From contig DVGC01000008.1 in NCBI GenBank assembly GCA_018712915.1, positions 1 to 46,923 on the forward strand: a stretch of 46,923 bases of DNA. The letters are read 5' to 3'. This document shows, piece after piece, positions 17,067-25,509 of the stretch; positions within the stretch are counted from its first letter, which is position 1; every line of letters starts with the position of its first letter. Below the pieces are notes generated by a model, which saw nothing but the letters and a program-made list of their open reading frames with translations, searched no databases and had not been told where the DNA came from. A program made the position numbers and the translations under genes. The DNA is from Candidatus Copromonas faecavium (nom. illeg.). Its GTDB lineage: Bacteria; Bacillota; Clostridia; Lachnospirales; Lachnospiraceae.

Positions 17067-17184
17067 GGTTCCCTCTCTTTCCTGCGCCGGAATGGGCGCA
17101 ATTGGGTTGGTGGTTTTGATGGGAGCTTTTTGAAAGCTGCCTCCGGTTTTAAGAACCAGCCGGGACCGGAACGGAGCTTATGGC

Positions 17185-18279
17185 TTATTTTCCAAGTACA
17201 TAGTTATGCTTCTTTAATAAATCATAGGCGGCAGTCCGGTCATGCTCCCGGTAGAAATCGATTCGCAGAGCGCCTTCTCCGTCCTCCCGGCTGTGGTTGA
17301 TGCCGATGTTTTTTACGTTGATTCCACGGGCAGCCAGGATGGCGGAAAGCACAGAAATCGCTCCGGGCTCATCTACAATATCCACGGAGAAGGAATAGTC
17401 CGGACTTACCGGGCCATGTCCCCGGCTGGAGAAGGTGCTGCGGTAGGATCCTGATTCTTCAAACAGACGGTAGATGGCCGTTTCATCCCGGCTGTCCAGC
17501 TCCTGGTAGATGTCGCTTAAGGAATCAATATATTTTTTCAGCAGGATCTTGATGTTCTCTGTGTTGGTCATACAGATCTGTTCCCACATCACCGGGGATG
17601 AGGAGGCGATTCTTGTGATGTCTTTAAAGCCTCCGGCAGCCAGCCGCTTCATGGTTCCCTCCGGTCCGTCGCTGTCCCGTACCAGATTTACCAGACTGGA
17701 AGCCACCAGATGGGGAAGGTGGCTGATGGCGGCCACGGAAAAATCATGTTCCTCATATGCCAGAATCAGAGGAATAGCCCCGATGGCAGAGGCAATTCCC
17801 TTCATCTGCTCAATCTGAGCTTCTGTGGTTTTCTCTGTGGGCGTAATGACATAATAGGCGTTTTCCAAAAGGTGGTCCGTGGAATTTTCGTATCCTGTTT
17901 TTTCAGATCCGGTCATGGGATGGCCGCCTACAAACACATCTTCCATGCCCAGTTCCGTCACGGTTTTATGGATTTCTGTTTTTGTGCTGCCGACGTCGGT
18001 GATAAAGGCGCCGGGCTTTAAAAGGGGGCCCAGCTGCTCCAGATAGGAGGCATTGTATTCCACAGGCGTACAAAGGAAAATCACGTCACAGAGAGAAAGA
18101 GCCTTGTCGATTCCGTCCAGAATCAAATCGATGGTTCCGTCCTTTTTTGCCTGTTCCAGCCTGGCGCGGGAGCGCATATAGGCCATAATGGTAATGTCCG
18201 GATCGGCTCTTTTCAAGCCACGGGCGATGGAGCCTCCGATGAGGCCCAGACCGATGAAACCGTAGATGGGTTTAGCCAT
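17185..18279 (-). CDS. tyrA: Prephenate dehydrogenase with ACT domain
   Basis: NAD-dependent oxidative decarboxylation of prephenate to 4-hydroxyphenylpyruvate for tyrosine synthesis. The 364-aa product starts with a Rossmann motif GFIGLGLIGGSIARGLK and has the family motif GGHPMTGSEKTG. It ends in an ACT domain (VDIVDEPGAISVLSAILAARGINVKNIGI), which usually binds an amino acid for feedback control. There is no chorismate mutase part. The start at 18279 has AGGAGG 9 nt upstream; an ATG twelve codons earlier is less well placed. It is transcribed leftwards with aroA from a strong promoter at 18313-18341 that overlaps the divergent promoter of the phosphoribosyltransferase. Confidence 0.93.
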   Translation of the reverse strand: MAKPIYGFIGLGLIGGSIARGLKRADPDITIMAYMRSRARLEQAKKDGTIDLILDGIDKALSLCDVIFLCTPVEYNASYLEQLGPLLKPGAFITDVGSTKTEIHKTVTELGMEDVFVGGHPMTGSEKTGYENSTDHLLENAYYVITPTEKTTEAQIEQMKGIASAIGAIPLILAYEEHDFSVAAISHLPHLVASSLVNLVRDSDGPEGTMKRLAAGGFKDITRIASSSPVMWEQICMTNTENIKILLKKYIDSLSDIYQELDSRDETAIYRLFEESGSYRSTFSSRGHGPVSPDYSFSVDIVDEPGAISVLSAILAARGINVKNIGINHSREDGEGALRIDFYREHDRTAAYDLLKKHNYVLGK

Positions 18280-18312
18280 AGTCGTTATCCTCCTGCCGAT
18301 ATTGTCATTCAA

Positions 18313-18341
18313 ATTTTAAAGCACAGGCTGGGGATTGTCAA
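18313..18341 (-). promoter_or_regulatory. Promoter of tyrA-aroA
   Basis: On the minus strand, TTGACA (18341-18336), a 17-nt spacer and TAAAAT (18318-18313). It is nearly consensus, 33 nt before the tyrA start. Confidence 0.8.
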
Positions 18342-18363
18342 CAAATGAAATCCCTGTTATACT
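18335..18363 (+). promoter_or_regulatory. Promoter of the phosphoribosyltransferase gene
   Basis: TTGTCA (18335-18340), a 17-nt spacer and TATACT (18358-18363). Its -35 overlaps the -35 of the tyrA promoter on the other strand by five bases. Confidence 0.75.
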
Positions 18364-18630
18364 GAAATCCTGGATGCCGGAGACGGACGGCTTTTGCTCT
18401 GAAACAGAGGTGTTTATGGCCGTTTATGCGGATTCTTTGTGTCATAGGAGTCTTTGTCCTGTGATATCAAAAAACGTCCCGCCGGAAAGGTTTGGCGGCG
18501 GAGCAAAAAGCAGATGGGGCAAACGAAATTATGCCGCAGGAACGTGCTGCTGAAAAACGCGGCAGGAGAAGCTTCGGCAAGAAGGAAGCAAAAGAGAACG
18601 GGTCTGTGCCGGAGGGCGAAAGGAGAAAAC

Positions 18631-19251
18631 ATGGAACAGAATGAGATGAAGTATTTTGACTTTGAGATCTGCGGAGTAAAGAGAAAACTTCCTTATGTAA
18701 AAATCAAAGAGGGACTGGCCCTGGCAAGCTTTGTCTGTTTGTCGGATACGGAGCTGATTGAGGCGGTGGCCCCGGAGCTGGTAAAGCGCCTTCCTCCGGT
18801 GGATTATCTGATGACGGCAGAGGCCAAGGGAATGTGCCTGACTTACGAGATGTCCCGGCTGATGGGAATGAAGGAGTTTATTGTCGCAAGAAAGAGCAGA
18901 AAGCCCTATATGCAGGATCCCATCGGATGTACGCTGACTTCCGTGACTACCCAGGCGGAGCAGACCCTGTATTTAAACGGTTCCGATGCGGAAAAGATTC
19001 GCGGCAAGAGAGTAGCTCTCATTGATGATGTGATTGCCACAGGAGAATCTATCCGTGCCATTGAAGAGCTGGCCAAACAGGCGGGGGCCATTGTGGCGGC
19101 CAAGGCTGCGATTCTGGCAGAATTGGAAACGGCCAGACGTTCCGACGTGATTTTCTTAAAGGAGCATTATGTGTTCCGCCCGGATAATGAGGGAAATTAT
19201 GAACCGATCCGGACCATGGAGGAGTACAGAAAGCAGATTGGCGCTCAATAG
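18631..19251 (+). CDS. Phosphoribosyltransferase family protein (adenine PRT-like)
   Basis: A type I phosphoribosyltransferase (206 aa), probably purine salvage or its regulation. The PRPP-binding motif is ALIDDVIATGES in the second half, preceded by a YLMTAEAKGMCLTYEMSRLMG segment as in adenine and xanthine PRTs. It carries a KSRKPYMQDPIG loop region in between. It is longer than the classic Apt (about 170 aa), with an N-terminal extension (residues 1-50). The start at 18631 follows AAAGGAG by 5-6 nt. Monocistronic, with a long leader. The exact base used is not determined by sequence alone. Confidence 0.8.
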   Translation: MEQNEMKYFDFEICGVKRKLPYVKIKEGLALASFVCLSDTELIEAVAPELVKRLPPVDYLMTAEAKGMCLTYEMSRLMGMKEFIVARKSRKPYMQDPIGCTLTSVTTQAEQTLYLNGSDAEKIRGKRVALIDDVIATGESIRAIEELAKQAGAIVAAKAAILAELETARRSDVIFLKEHYVFRPDNEGNYEPIRTMEEYRKQIGAQ

Positions 19252-19272
19252 GCCGTTCTTTGAAAATATTTT

Positions 19273-19322
19273 TGTGCAAGTTGCACATTTTACTTGTAAT
19301 ATTCCAAATGTTTTGGTAGAAT
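19273..19322 (+). promoter_or_regulatory. Promoter and two palindromes before the EF-G-like gene
   Basis: The promoter is TTGTAA (19294-19299), 17 nt, TAGAAT (19317-19322). A 15-nt palindrome TGTGCAAGTTGCACA (19273-19287) ends 6 nt upstream of the -35. A second dyad CCAAA TGT TTTGG (19304-19316) fills the spacer. The palindromes are operator candidates. Confidence 0.6.
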
Positions 19323-19431
19323 ATCCTCATAGGTAAATCAATGGGGTCCCCCCACAGTTGGTATCAGGCGGCGTGCGGGAGGTTTCCGGCGATGCGGCCG
19401 ACGACAAAATTATGTACGGGAGGAATTAGAT

Positions 19432-21531
19432 ATGGACGTTTATGGAACAAAACAAATCCGCAATGTTGTACTTTTAGGCCATGGCGGCGCAGGAAAGACG
19501 ACCGTTGCCGAGGCGTTAGCCTATCTGACCGGAGTAACGAAAAGGATGGGAAAAGTTTCTGACGGAAATACCATCAGCGATTACGATAAAGAGGAGATCA
19601 AAAGACAGTTTTCCATTTCTACGACAATGATTCCCCTTGAATATGAGGGAGCAGAAGGAAAAATCAAGATCAATCTTCTGGATACCCCCGGATACTTTGA
19701 TTTTGTAGGTGAGGTGGAGGAAGCTGTCAGCGTGGCTGACGCGGCAATTATTGTGGTCAACTGCAAGGCCGGCATTGAAGTGGGAACAGAGAAGGCCTGG
19801 GAATTGTGCGAAGAGTACCGGCTTCCCAGAATGTTCTTTGTCACCAACATGGATGATGACCATGCGTCCTTCCGTGAATTGATCCTGAAGCTGGAGAAAC
19901 GCTTCGGAAGAAAAATTGCTCCGTTCCAGGTGCCGATCCGTGAGAATGAGAAATTTGTCGGTTTCGTCAATGTGGTAAAGATGGCCGGACGGCGGTTTAC
20001 CAATTTCAGTGATTATGAGGAATGCGAGATTCCTGAATATACCAAAAAGAACCTGGGCATTATCCGTGACGCTCTGATTGAGGCGGTTGCGGAAACCAGC
20101 GAAGAATACATGGAGCGGTATTTCGCCGGCGAGGAGTTTACGCAGGACGAAATTTATACGGCGGTTCAGACCCATGTATGGCAGGGGGACATCGTACCGG
20201 TATTTATGGGTTCCGGAATCAACTGCCAGGGTTTCCAGGCGCTGTTAAACGCCATTGACCGCTATTTCCCGTCTCCTGATATTGGAGAGTGTATTGGCGT
20301 GGATGTATCCACAGGCGAGCGGTTTACGGCGAAATACAACGAGGAAGTATCCCTTTCCGCCAGAGTGTTCAAGACCGTGGTGGATCCGTTTATCGGAAAA
20401 TATTCCCTGATGAAGATTTGTACCGGAATTTTAAAACCGGACAGCACGATTTATAATGTCAATAAAGACGCAGAAGAAAAAGTAGCGAAAGTCTATGTAC
20501 TGCGTGGTAAGGATGTGATCGAAGTTCCCGAGCTGAAGGCCGGCGACATCGGCGCCGTGGCCAAATTAAATGTGACCCAGACGGGAGATACGATCGCCTT
20601 AAGAACGGCTCCAATTGTTTATCATAAGCCGAAGATTTCCACGCCTTACACCTATATGCGCTATGCTGCCAAGACCAAGGGCGATGAGGATAAGATTTCC
20701 AGCGCTCTTTCCAAGATGATGGAAGAGGATCTGACTCTGAGAGCAGTCAACGACGTGGAAAACCGTCAGAGCCTGCTTTATGGAATCGGTGATCAGCAGC
20801 TGGAGGTTACAGTCAGCAAACTGCTTGGCAGATATAAAGTTGAGGTTGAACTTTCCAAGCCGAAGATTGCGTTCCGCGAGACAATCCGCAAGAAAGTTAC
20901 GGCGCCCGGAAGATATAAGAAGCAGTCCGGCGGACATGGACAGTTCGGTGATGTCAAGATGGAATTTGAGCCTTCCGGAGATCTGGAGACACCGTACGTA
21001 TTTGAGGAGCGGGTATTCGGAGGAGCCGTGCCGAAGAACTACTTCCCGGCAGTGGAAAAGGGAATCCAGGAATGCTGCCAGAAGGGACCGCTGGCCGGTT
21101 ATCCGGTTGTGGGAATCAAAGCGGTTCTGGTGGATGGTTCCTATCATCCGGTGGATTCTTCGGAAATGGCCTTCAAGATGGCTGCTACGCTGGCCTTCAA
21201 GAAGGGCTTTATGGAAGCAGGCCCTGTACTTTTAGAGCCCATTGCGTCCGTAAAGGTTGTAGTTCCCGATAAGTTTACCGGAGATGTAATGGGAGATCTG
21301 AACAGAAGAAGAGGCCGTGTGCTGGGAATGAATTCCCTTCATGGCGGCAAACAGGAAATTGTTGCCGACGTTCCCATGTCGGAAATGTTCGGATACAACA
21401 CGGATCTGCGTTCCATGACCGGCGGAATCGGAGTTTACTCCTATGAATTCAGCCGCTATGAGCAGGCCCCGGGCGATATCCAGAAGAAGGAAGTGGAAGC
21501 ACGGGCAGCCAGCCTGGAACAGGGAGAATAA
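19432..21531 (+). CDS. Elongation factor G paralogue (EF-G-like GTPase)
   Basis: A 699-aa translational GTPase of EF-G architecture: G domain, domain II, then III-V with a typical RRGRVLGMNSLHGGKQEI region in domain V. The G1 loop is GHGGAGKT (residues 16-23) instead of the canonical GHVDAGKT. G3 is DTPGYFDF. The G4 position reads TNMDDDH where canonical EF-G has NKMD. These mark the divergent EF-G paralogue common in Clostridia, not the str-operon fusA. No rpsL, rpsG or tuf neighbours are present, which agrees. Its function in translation or as a stress or specialised factor is not settled for this subgroup. GGGAGGAATT precedes the ATG. A strong hairpin follows the gene. Confidence 0.85.
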   Translation: MDVYGTKQIRNVVLLGHGGAGKTTVAEALAYLTGVTKRMGKVSDGNTISDYDKEEIKRQFSISTTMIPLEYEGAEGKIKINLLDTPGYFDFVGEVEEAVSVADAAIIVVNCKAGIEVGTEKAWELCEEYRLPRMFFVTNMDDDHASFRELILKLEKRFGRKIAPFQVPIRENEKFVGFVNVVKMAGRRFTNFSDYEECEIPEYTKKNLGIIRDALIEAVAETSEEYMERYFAGEEFTQDEIYTAVQTHVWQGDIVPVFMGSGINCQGFQALLNAIDRYFPSPDIGECIGVDVSTGERFTAKYNEEVSLSARVFKTVVDPFIGKYSLMKICTGILKPDSTIYNVNKDAEEKVAKVYVLRGKDVIEVPELKAGDIGAVAKLNVTQTGDTIALRTAPIVYHKPKISTPYTYMRYAAKTKGDEDKISSALSKMMEEDLTLRAVNDVENRQSLLYGIGDQQLEVTVSKLLGRYKVEVELSKPKIAFRETIRKKVTAPGRYKKQSGGHGQFGDVKMEFEPSGDLETPYVFEERVFGGAVPKNYFPAVEKGIQECCQKGPLAGYPVVGIKAVLVDGSYHPVDSSEMAFKMAATLAFKKGFMEAGPVLLEPIASVKVVVPDKFTGDVMGDLNRRRGRVLGMNSLHGGKQEIVADVPMSEMFGYNTDLRSMTGGIGVYSYEFSRYEQAPGDIQKKEVEARAASLEQGE

Positions 21532-21573
21532 TCAGACAGGATCTTCTTTTTGAAAAGGAAAAGGATAAAGAGA

Positions 21574-21600
21574 GGGAGCACATGGGTTTCATGTGCTCCC
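21574..21600 (+). terminator. Terminator-like hairpin after the EF-G-like gene
   Basis: A perfect 11-bp stem GGGAGCACATG / CATGTGCTCCC with a GGTTT loop, but only TT follows, so termination strength is uncertain. Confidence 0.6.
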
Positions 21601-21656
21601 TTCGTATGTTACGGAATCTTTTGTTTTGCCCCTTTCGTGCAATGATTTGCAATTTG

Positions 21657-21685
21657 TTGATTGTGACGATGCATTATGATAAAAT
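21657..21685 (+). promoter_or_regulatory. Candidate promoter of the small membrane protein
   Basis: TTGATT (21657-21662), a 17-nt spacer and TAAAAT (21680-21685). Confidence 0.45.
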
Positions 21686-21730
21686 CAAATTAACAAATCC
21701 GCAGTGACTGCCAGAGGGGGAGGGGGATAA

Positions 21731-22174
21731 ATGAAAAAACGAGTCAATTTCTTCGTATCGGTTTTGCTGCTCATTATGGGCTGCTTTTTGCTGAATTACG
21801 ATCGGATGCTGGAAGACATGGCCCGCACGTTCACTCTCAGCAAGTGGGTCTTTTATCAATATCTGATCATACCTACGGCCTGCCTTTGCGCAGGATACCT
21901 GCTGGGGCAGATTGTTTTGTGGAGAGGGAAAACTGCACTTAACCCAATCGTGGAAAAGATTTTCCGGTGGCTTTTGCTCCTGCTGCTTTTCCTGTATTAT
22001 GCATTGTCCATTGTACTGATAGCCGATCATTTTTTCGAAATCCTGCCCGATATGGTTTCTCATCGTCTCAATAACCTGACTTTGGTAGTTTCAGAATATT
22101 TTTTGCTGGGTTTTACTTTGCACGGCCTTCTACTTTCCATATGTATGGACAGGATGTTGGCGGGAAGGCGATGA
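21731..22174 (+). CDS. Small four-helix membrane protein of unknown function
   Basis: A 147-aa hydrophobic protein with four predicted membrane helices: residues about 7-22, 43-63, 80-103 and 120-138. There is a short basic tail MDRMLAGRR. I recognise no family motif. The AGGGGGAGGGGG ribosome-site region lies directly before the ATG. It is bracketed by the EF-G-like gene with its hairpin and by the leuS T-box region, and appears to be monocistronic. A local membrane accessory role is only a guess. Confidence 0.6.
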   Translation: MKKRVNFFVSVLLLIMGCFLLNYDRMLEDMARTFTLSKWVFYQYLIIPTACLCAGYLLGQIVLWRGKTALNPIVEKIFRWLLLLLLFLYYALSIVLIADHFFEILPDMVSHRLNNLTLVVSEYFLLGFTLHGLLLSICMDRMLAGRR

Positions 22175-22445
22175 TATCATTTTCTGTGTTCTCCGTACAT
22201 CTGCACGGAAACCTCACCACCTGATGCAGCCGCTCAGGCAGAGTTTCCAAACAATGGTCCGGTTCCCGGCTGCCAGTTGGTAAGCTGTTTGGAATCTGCA
22301 GGCAAAATTTTTACCACAGATGCCGGGTAATGCTTCCTTAGATGTGTCAGGTGGGAAAACATTAAAAGTGTCAGGTGACGTTCCCGGAAGCACGGGAACA
22401 GACAAAACTCCTGCATGGGGCAGGCAAAAATCTCCCGGAGGAATC
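22175..22445. other. Intergenic region upstream of the leuS promoter
   Basis: No gene or RNA motif is recognised. It holds a short inverted repeat GTTCCCG/CGGGAAC (22380-22399) and a direct repeat TGTCAGGTG (about 22346 and 22368). The short open frame across this region crosses the promoter and T-box and is not protein-like. Confidence 0.4.
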
Positions 22446-22474
22446 TTGACAGAACCGGCGGGATATGCTAAATT
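22446..22474 (+). promoter_or_regulatory. leuS promoter
   Basis: TTGACA (22446-22451), a 17-nt spacer and TAAATT (22469-22474), directly before the T-box leader. Confidence 0.8.
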
Positions 22475-22479
22475 AGTTA

Positions 22480-22782
22480 CCAGTCTAAATGCGTTGATGG
22501 GGAATAGTAGGAATATCGGAGGAAGACAGAGAGCCGCCGGCTGGTGGGAGGCGGTTTCCGAAGAATTTCGAACTCGCCTCTGAGCAGCATGCTGAAGGAA
22601 GCCGGGGACAAAAGGGACAGGTGTTTGACGCCTGAATCGGTCTGCAGCTTTTGGGTAGGCAGAGCCGGTCCGACCGTTAAAAGGAAATGAGTGCATACGG
22701 GGAAAGTGCCTGTATGAAATAGAGTGGTACCGCGTGAGGGAATTTGATTCCACGTCTCTATCTTTGGAGACGTGGCTTTTTT
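22480..22782 (+). promoter_or_regulatory. Leucine T-box riboswitch with terminator
   Basis: A tRNA-sensing leader that allows leuS transcription when uncharged tRNA-Leu is bound. Visible parts are the AGTA bulge (22506-22509), the AGAGAG and GGCTGGTGGG elements of Stem I, and the specifier after GAA at 22573-22575, reading CTC (Leu). The T-box sequence AGAGTGGTACCGCG is at 22721-22734. Its TGGT pairs with the ACCA end of tRNA. A terminator CCACGTCTC / GAGACGTGG (22750-22775) with T6 follows. Confidence 0.9.
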
Positions 22783-22966
22783 ATTTCACAGGGTATTTCA
22801 AAGGGAATACCTTTTGCATCTGCCGCAGGCGGGGAAGTTTTCGTGGCGGGATGTTTCCTGCCGCCGCCGGCGCTCTTTCCGGGCGTTCGGGAACGTATGC
22901 AGAAGGACCAGAAAAACAGAAGATTTATGAAGAACCATTAGAAGTTTAAAGGAGGAACTGGCAGAC

Positions 22967-25369
22967 ATGAGACATAATTTCCGGAAAATAGAGGCCAAAT
23001 GGCAGCAGAAATGGGAAGACGCCAAGATTTTCCGGGCAGTGGACAACAGTCCCAAGCCCAAGTTTTACGGACTGGTGGAGTTTCCGTATCCCAGCGGAGC
23101 AGGCATGCATGTGGGACATATCAAGGCTTATTCCAGCATGGAGGTAATTTCCAGAAAGAGACGGATGGAAGGATATAATGTCCTGTTCCCCATCGGCTTT
23201 GACGCGTTCGGACTGCCTACGGAGAACTATGCCATCAAGACCGGGACCCATCCCCGGATCATTACCGACCAGAATATCGCAAAATTCACGAATCAGCTGA
23301 AAAAAGTAGGCTTTTCCTTTGACTGGGATCGGGTCATCGATACCACGGACGAGGACTACTACAAATGGACTCAGTGGATCTTTTTAAAGATGTTTGATGC
23401 CGGACTGGTATTCCGCAGCAAGGCGCTTGTGAATTACTGTCCTTCCTGTAAGGTGGTGCTCTCCAACGAGGACAGTCAGGGCGGAAAGTGTGATATCTGT
23501 CACAGCGATGTGATTCAGAAGTCCAAAGACGTCTGGTATCTGCGGATTACGGAGTATGCGGACAAGCTGCTGGAGGGTCTGGAGCAGGTGGATTACCCGG
23601 CCAACATCAAGCAGCAGCAGGTAAACTGGATTGGAAAGTCTACCGGAGCATTTGTAAACTTTACGCTGGATGGTCTGGATGAAAAGCTGGAAATCTATAC
23701 CACCAGACCGGATACGCTGTTCGGCGTTACCTTTATGGTCATGGCGCCGGAGCATCCGCTGATTGATAAATATGCCGACCGGATTTCCAATATGGAAGAG
23801 GTAAAGGCATACCGGGCAGAATGTGCCAAAAAGACAGAATTTGAGCGTACCCAGCTGGTAAAGGATAAGACCGGCGTCAAGCTTTCCGGGCTGGAAGCAG
23901 TGAACCCGGTTAACGGCAAAAAGATTCCGATTTTCATTGCGGATTATGTCATGATGGGATACGGAACGGGAGCCATCATGGCGGTTCCGGCTCATGACCA
24001 GAGAGACTACGATTTTGCCAAGGCGCACGGAGTGGAGATTGTTGAGGTAATCAAGGGAGGCGATATTTCCAGGGAGGCTTATGCCGGAGATGGAGAGATG
24101 GTCAACTCGGATTTCCTGAACGGTTATACCAACAAGAAAGACTCCATTGCCAGAATGCTGGAAGAACTGAAAAAGATGGGCGTAGGCCATGCCGGCGTCC
24201 AGTATAAGATGAAAGACTGGGCATTCAACCGTCAGAGATACTGGGGAGAACCCATTCCGATTATCCACTGTCCCAACTGCGGAGACGTGGCTGTTCCTTA
24301 TGAGGAGCTGCCTCTGCGGCTGCCGCCGGTGGAAAACTTCGAGCCGGGTGAGGAAGGCGAATCTCCTCTGGCAAAGATTGAATCCTTTGTCAACTGTACC
24401 TGTCCCAAGTGCGGCGCCAAGGCGAAGCGGGAGACGGATACCATGCCCCAGTGGGCCGGTTCTTCCTGGTATTTCCTGCGGTATATTGATCCTCACAACG
24501 AGAACGCTCTGGCCGATCCGGAAAAAATCAAATACTGGATGCCGGTAGACTGGTACAACGGAGGAATGGAGCATGTGACCAGACATATGATCTATTCCAG
24601 ATTCTGGCATCATTTCCTTTATGATATCGGTGCGGTCAACACGCCTGAGCCCTATGCCAAGCGTTCCGCCCAGGGACTGATCCTGGGACCGGACGGGGAC
24701 AAGATGAGCAAGTCCAAGGGCAATGTGGTGGATCCGCTGGATATTGTGGAAGAGTACGGCGCAGATACGTTAAGAACCTATGTGCTGTTCATGGGAGACT
24801 ACGGCGCAGCCACACCGTGGAGCGAAAATTCCGTGAAGGGCTGCAAGCGTTTCCTGGAGCGTGTGGCCGGCTTTACGGACCTGCTGTCAGAGGATCCGGA
24901 GACGCAGAAGCTGGAGACTGCTTTCCATAAAGCCATCAAGAAGGTCAGCTCCGATATTGAAGATATGAAATTTAATACGGCCATTGCCTGCCTGATGTCC
25001 CTGGTGAATGATGTTTACAGTCTGGGCAAAATAAGCAGGGAGCAGCTTCAGATCTTCATTGAGCTGCTTTGCCCCTTTGCTCCCCACCTCTGCGAGGAAA
25101 TCTGGGAGTTCATGGGCGGAGAGGGCTTCCTGTCCCAGCATGCATGGCCGAAATATGACGAGGAGAAAACCATTGACGCACAGACGGAGATCGGTGTGCA
25201 GGTTAATGGAAAGGTTCGCGGAAAGCTGGTGATTTCCACCGGAGCCGCCAAAGAAGATGTGCTGGCGGCCGCCAAGGCAGATGAAAAGATTGCTGCCCTC
25301 CTGGAAGGAAAAACGCTGGTCAAGGAAGTGTATGTTCCCAACCGTCTGGTAAACTTTGTTGTAAAATAG
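22967..25369 (+). CDS. leuS: Leucyl-tRNA synthetase
   Basis: Class I synthetase that charges tRNA-Leu with leucine in the cytosol; 800 aa, usual for bacteria. The HIGH-type motif is HVGH within PSGAGMHVGH (about residue 43-52). There is a CP1 editing insertion with the family stretch TTRPDTLFGVTFMV, a zinc-like Cys cluster (CPSCKVVL...CDICH; CPNCG...CPKCG), and the catalytic loop KMSKSKGNV. An anticodon-binding domain ends the protein with the VNGKVRGK and VPNRLVNFVV segments. AAAGGAGG precedes the ATG. Controlled by the T-box upstream; 184 nt of leader separate the T-box terminator from the start. Confidence 0.97.
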   Translation: MRHNFRKIEAKWQQKWEDAKIFRAVDNSPKPKFYGLVEFPYPSGAGMHVGHIKAYSSMEVISRKRRMEGYNVLFPIGFDAFGLPTENYAIKTGTHPRIITDQNIAKFTNQLKKVGFSFDWDRVIDTTDEDYYKWTQWIFLKMFDAGLVFRSKALVNYCPSCKVVLSNEDSQGGKCDICHSDVIQKSKDVWYLRITEYADKLLEGLEQVDYPANIKQQQVNWIGKSTGAFVNFTLDGLDEKLEIYTTRPDTLFGVTFMVMAPEHPLIDKYADRISNMEEVKAYRAECAKKTEFERTQLVKDKTGVKLSGLEAVNPVNGKKIPIFIADYVMMGYGTGAIMAVPAHDQRDYDFAKAHGVEIVEVIKGGDISREAYAGDGEMVNSDFLNGYTNKKDSIARMLEELKKMGVGHAGVQYKMKDWAFNRQRYWGEPIPIIHCPNCGDVAVPYEELPLRLPPVENFEPGEEGESPLAKIESFVNCTCPKCGAKAKRETDTMPQWAGSSWYFLRYIDPHNENALADPEKIKYWMPVDWYNGGMEHVTRHMIYSRFWHHFLYDIGAVNTPEPYAKRSAQGLILGPDGDKMSKSKGNVVDPLDIVEEYGADTLRTYVLFMGDYGAATPWSENSVKGCKRFLERVAGFTDLLSEDPETQKLETAFHKAIKKVSSDIEDMKFNTAIACLMSLVNDVYSLGKISREQLQIFIELLCPFAPHLCEEIWEFMGGEGFLSQHAWPKYDEEKTIDAQTEIGVQVNGKVRGKLVISTGAAKEDVLAAAKADEKIAALLEGKTLVKEVYVPNRLVNFVVK

Positions 25370-25382
25370 AGCAGATACAGAT

Positions 25383-25420
25383 TTTGCCGGCGGAGAGGTT
25401 CGCCGGCAAAGCCTGTTTTT
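25383..25420 (+). terminator. Terminator after leuS
   Basis: A perfect 10-bp stem TTTGCCGGCG / CGCCGGCAAA, followed after GCCTG by TTTTT. Confidence 0.6.
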
Positions 25421-25509
25421 CGGGGAATTTTTGAGGCGATAGGAGATGCATCCGGTTCCGGTCCTGATTGCGGCATGGAATCGTGCAAATAAAAAAGAGG
25501 AGAACAATT

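Larger units (their letters stand above)
18280..18630. other. Divergent control region and long phosphoribosyltransferase leader
   Basis: Holds two back-to-back promoters (18313-18363) and then a leader of about 260 nt. The leader has at least two possible stems (CCGCC/GGCGG around 18480-18500 and GCCGC/GCGGC around 18530-18565). I do not see a purine riboswitch core. The frame is open upstream of the chosen start, but only from a TTG without a good ribosome site. Confidence 0.5.

Noticed and set aside
18364-18630. Purine riboswitch before the phosphoribosyltransferase
   Set aside because: I could not find the conserved three-way-junction core or loop-loop sequences.
22320-22583. Short open frame over the leuS promoter and T-box
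   Set aside because: It runs through the TTGACA/TAAATT promoter and Stem I; coding is implausible.
23384-24613. Long open frame antisense to leuS
   Set aside because: It mirrors a highly conserved synthetase; open antisense frames are common in this codon usage and no start signal is present.
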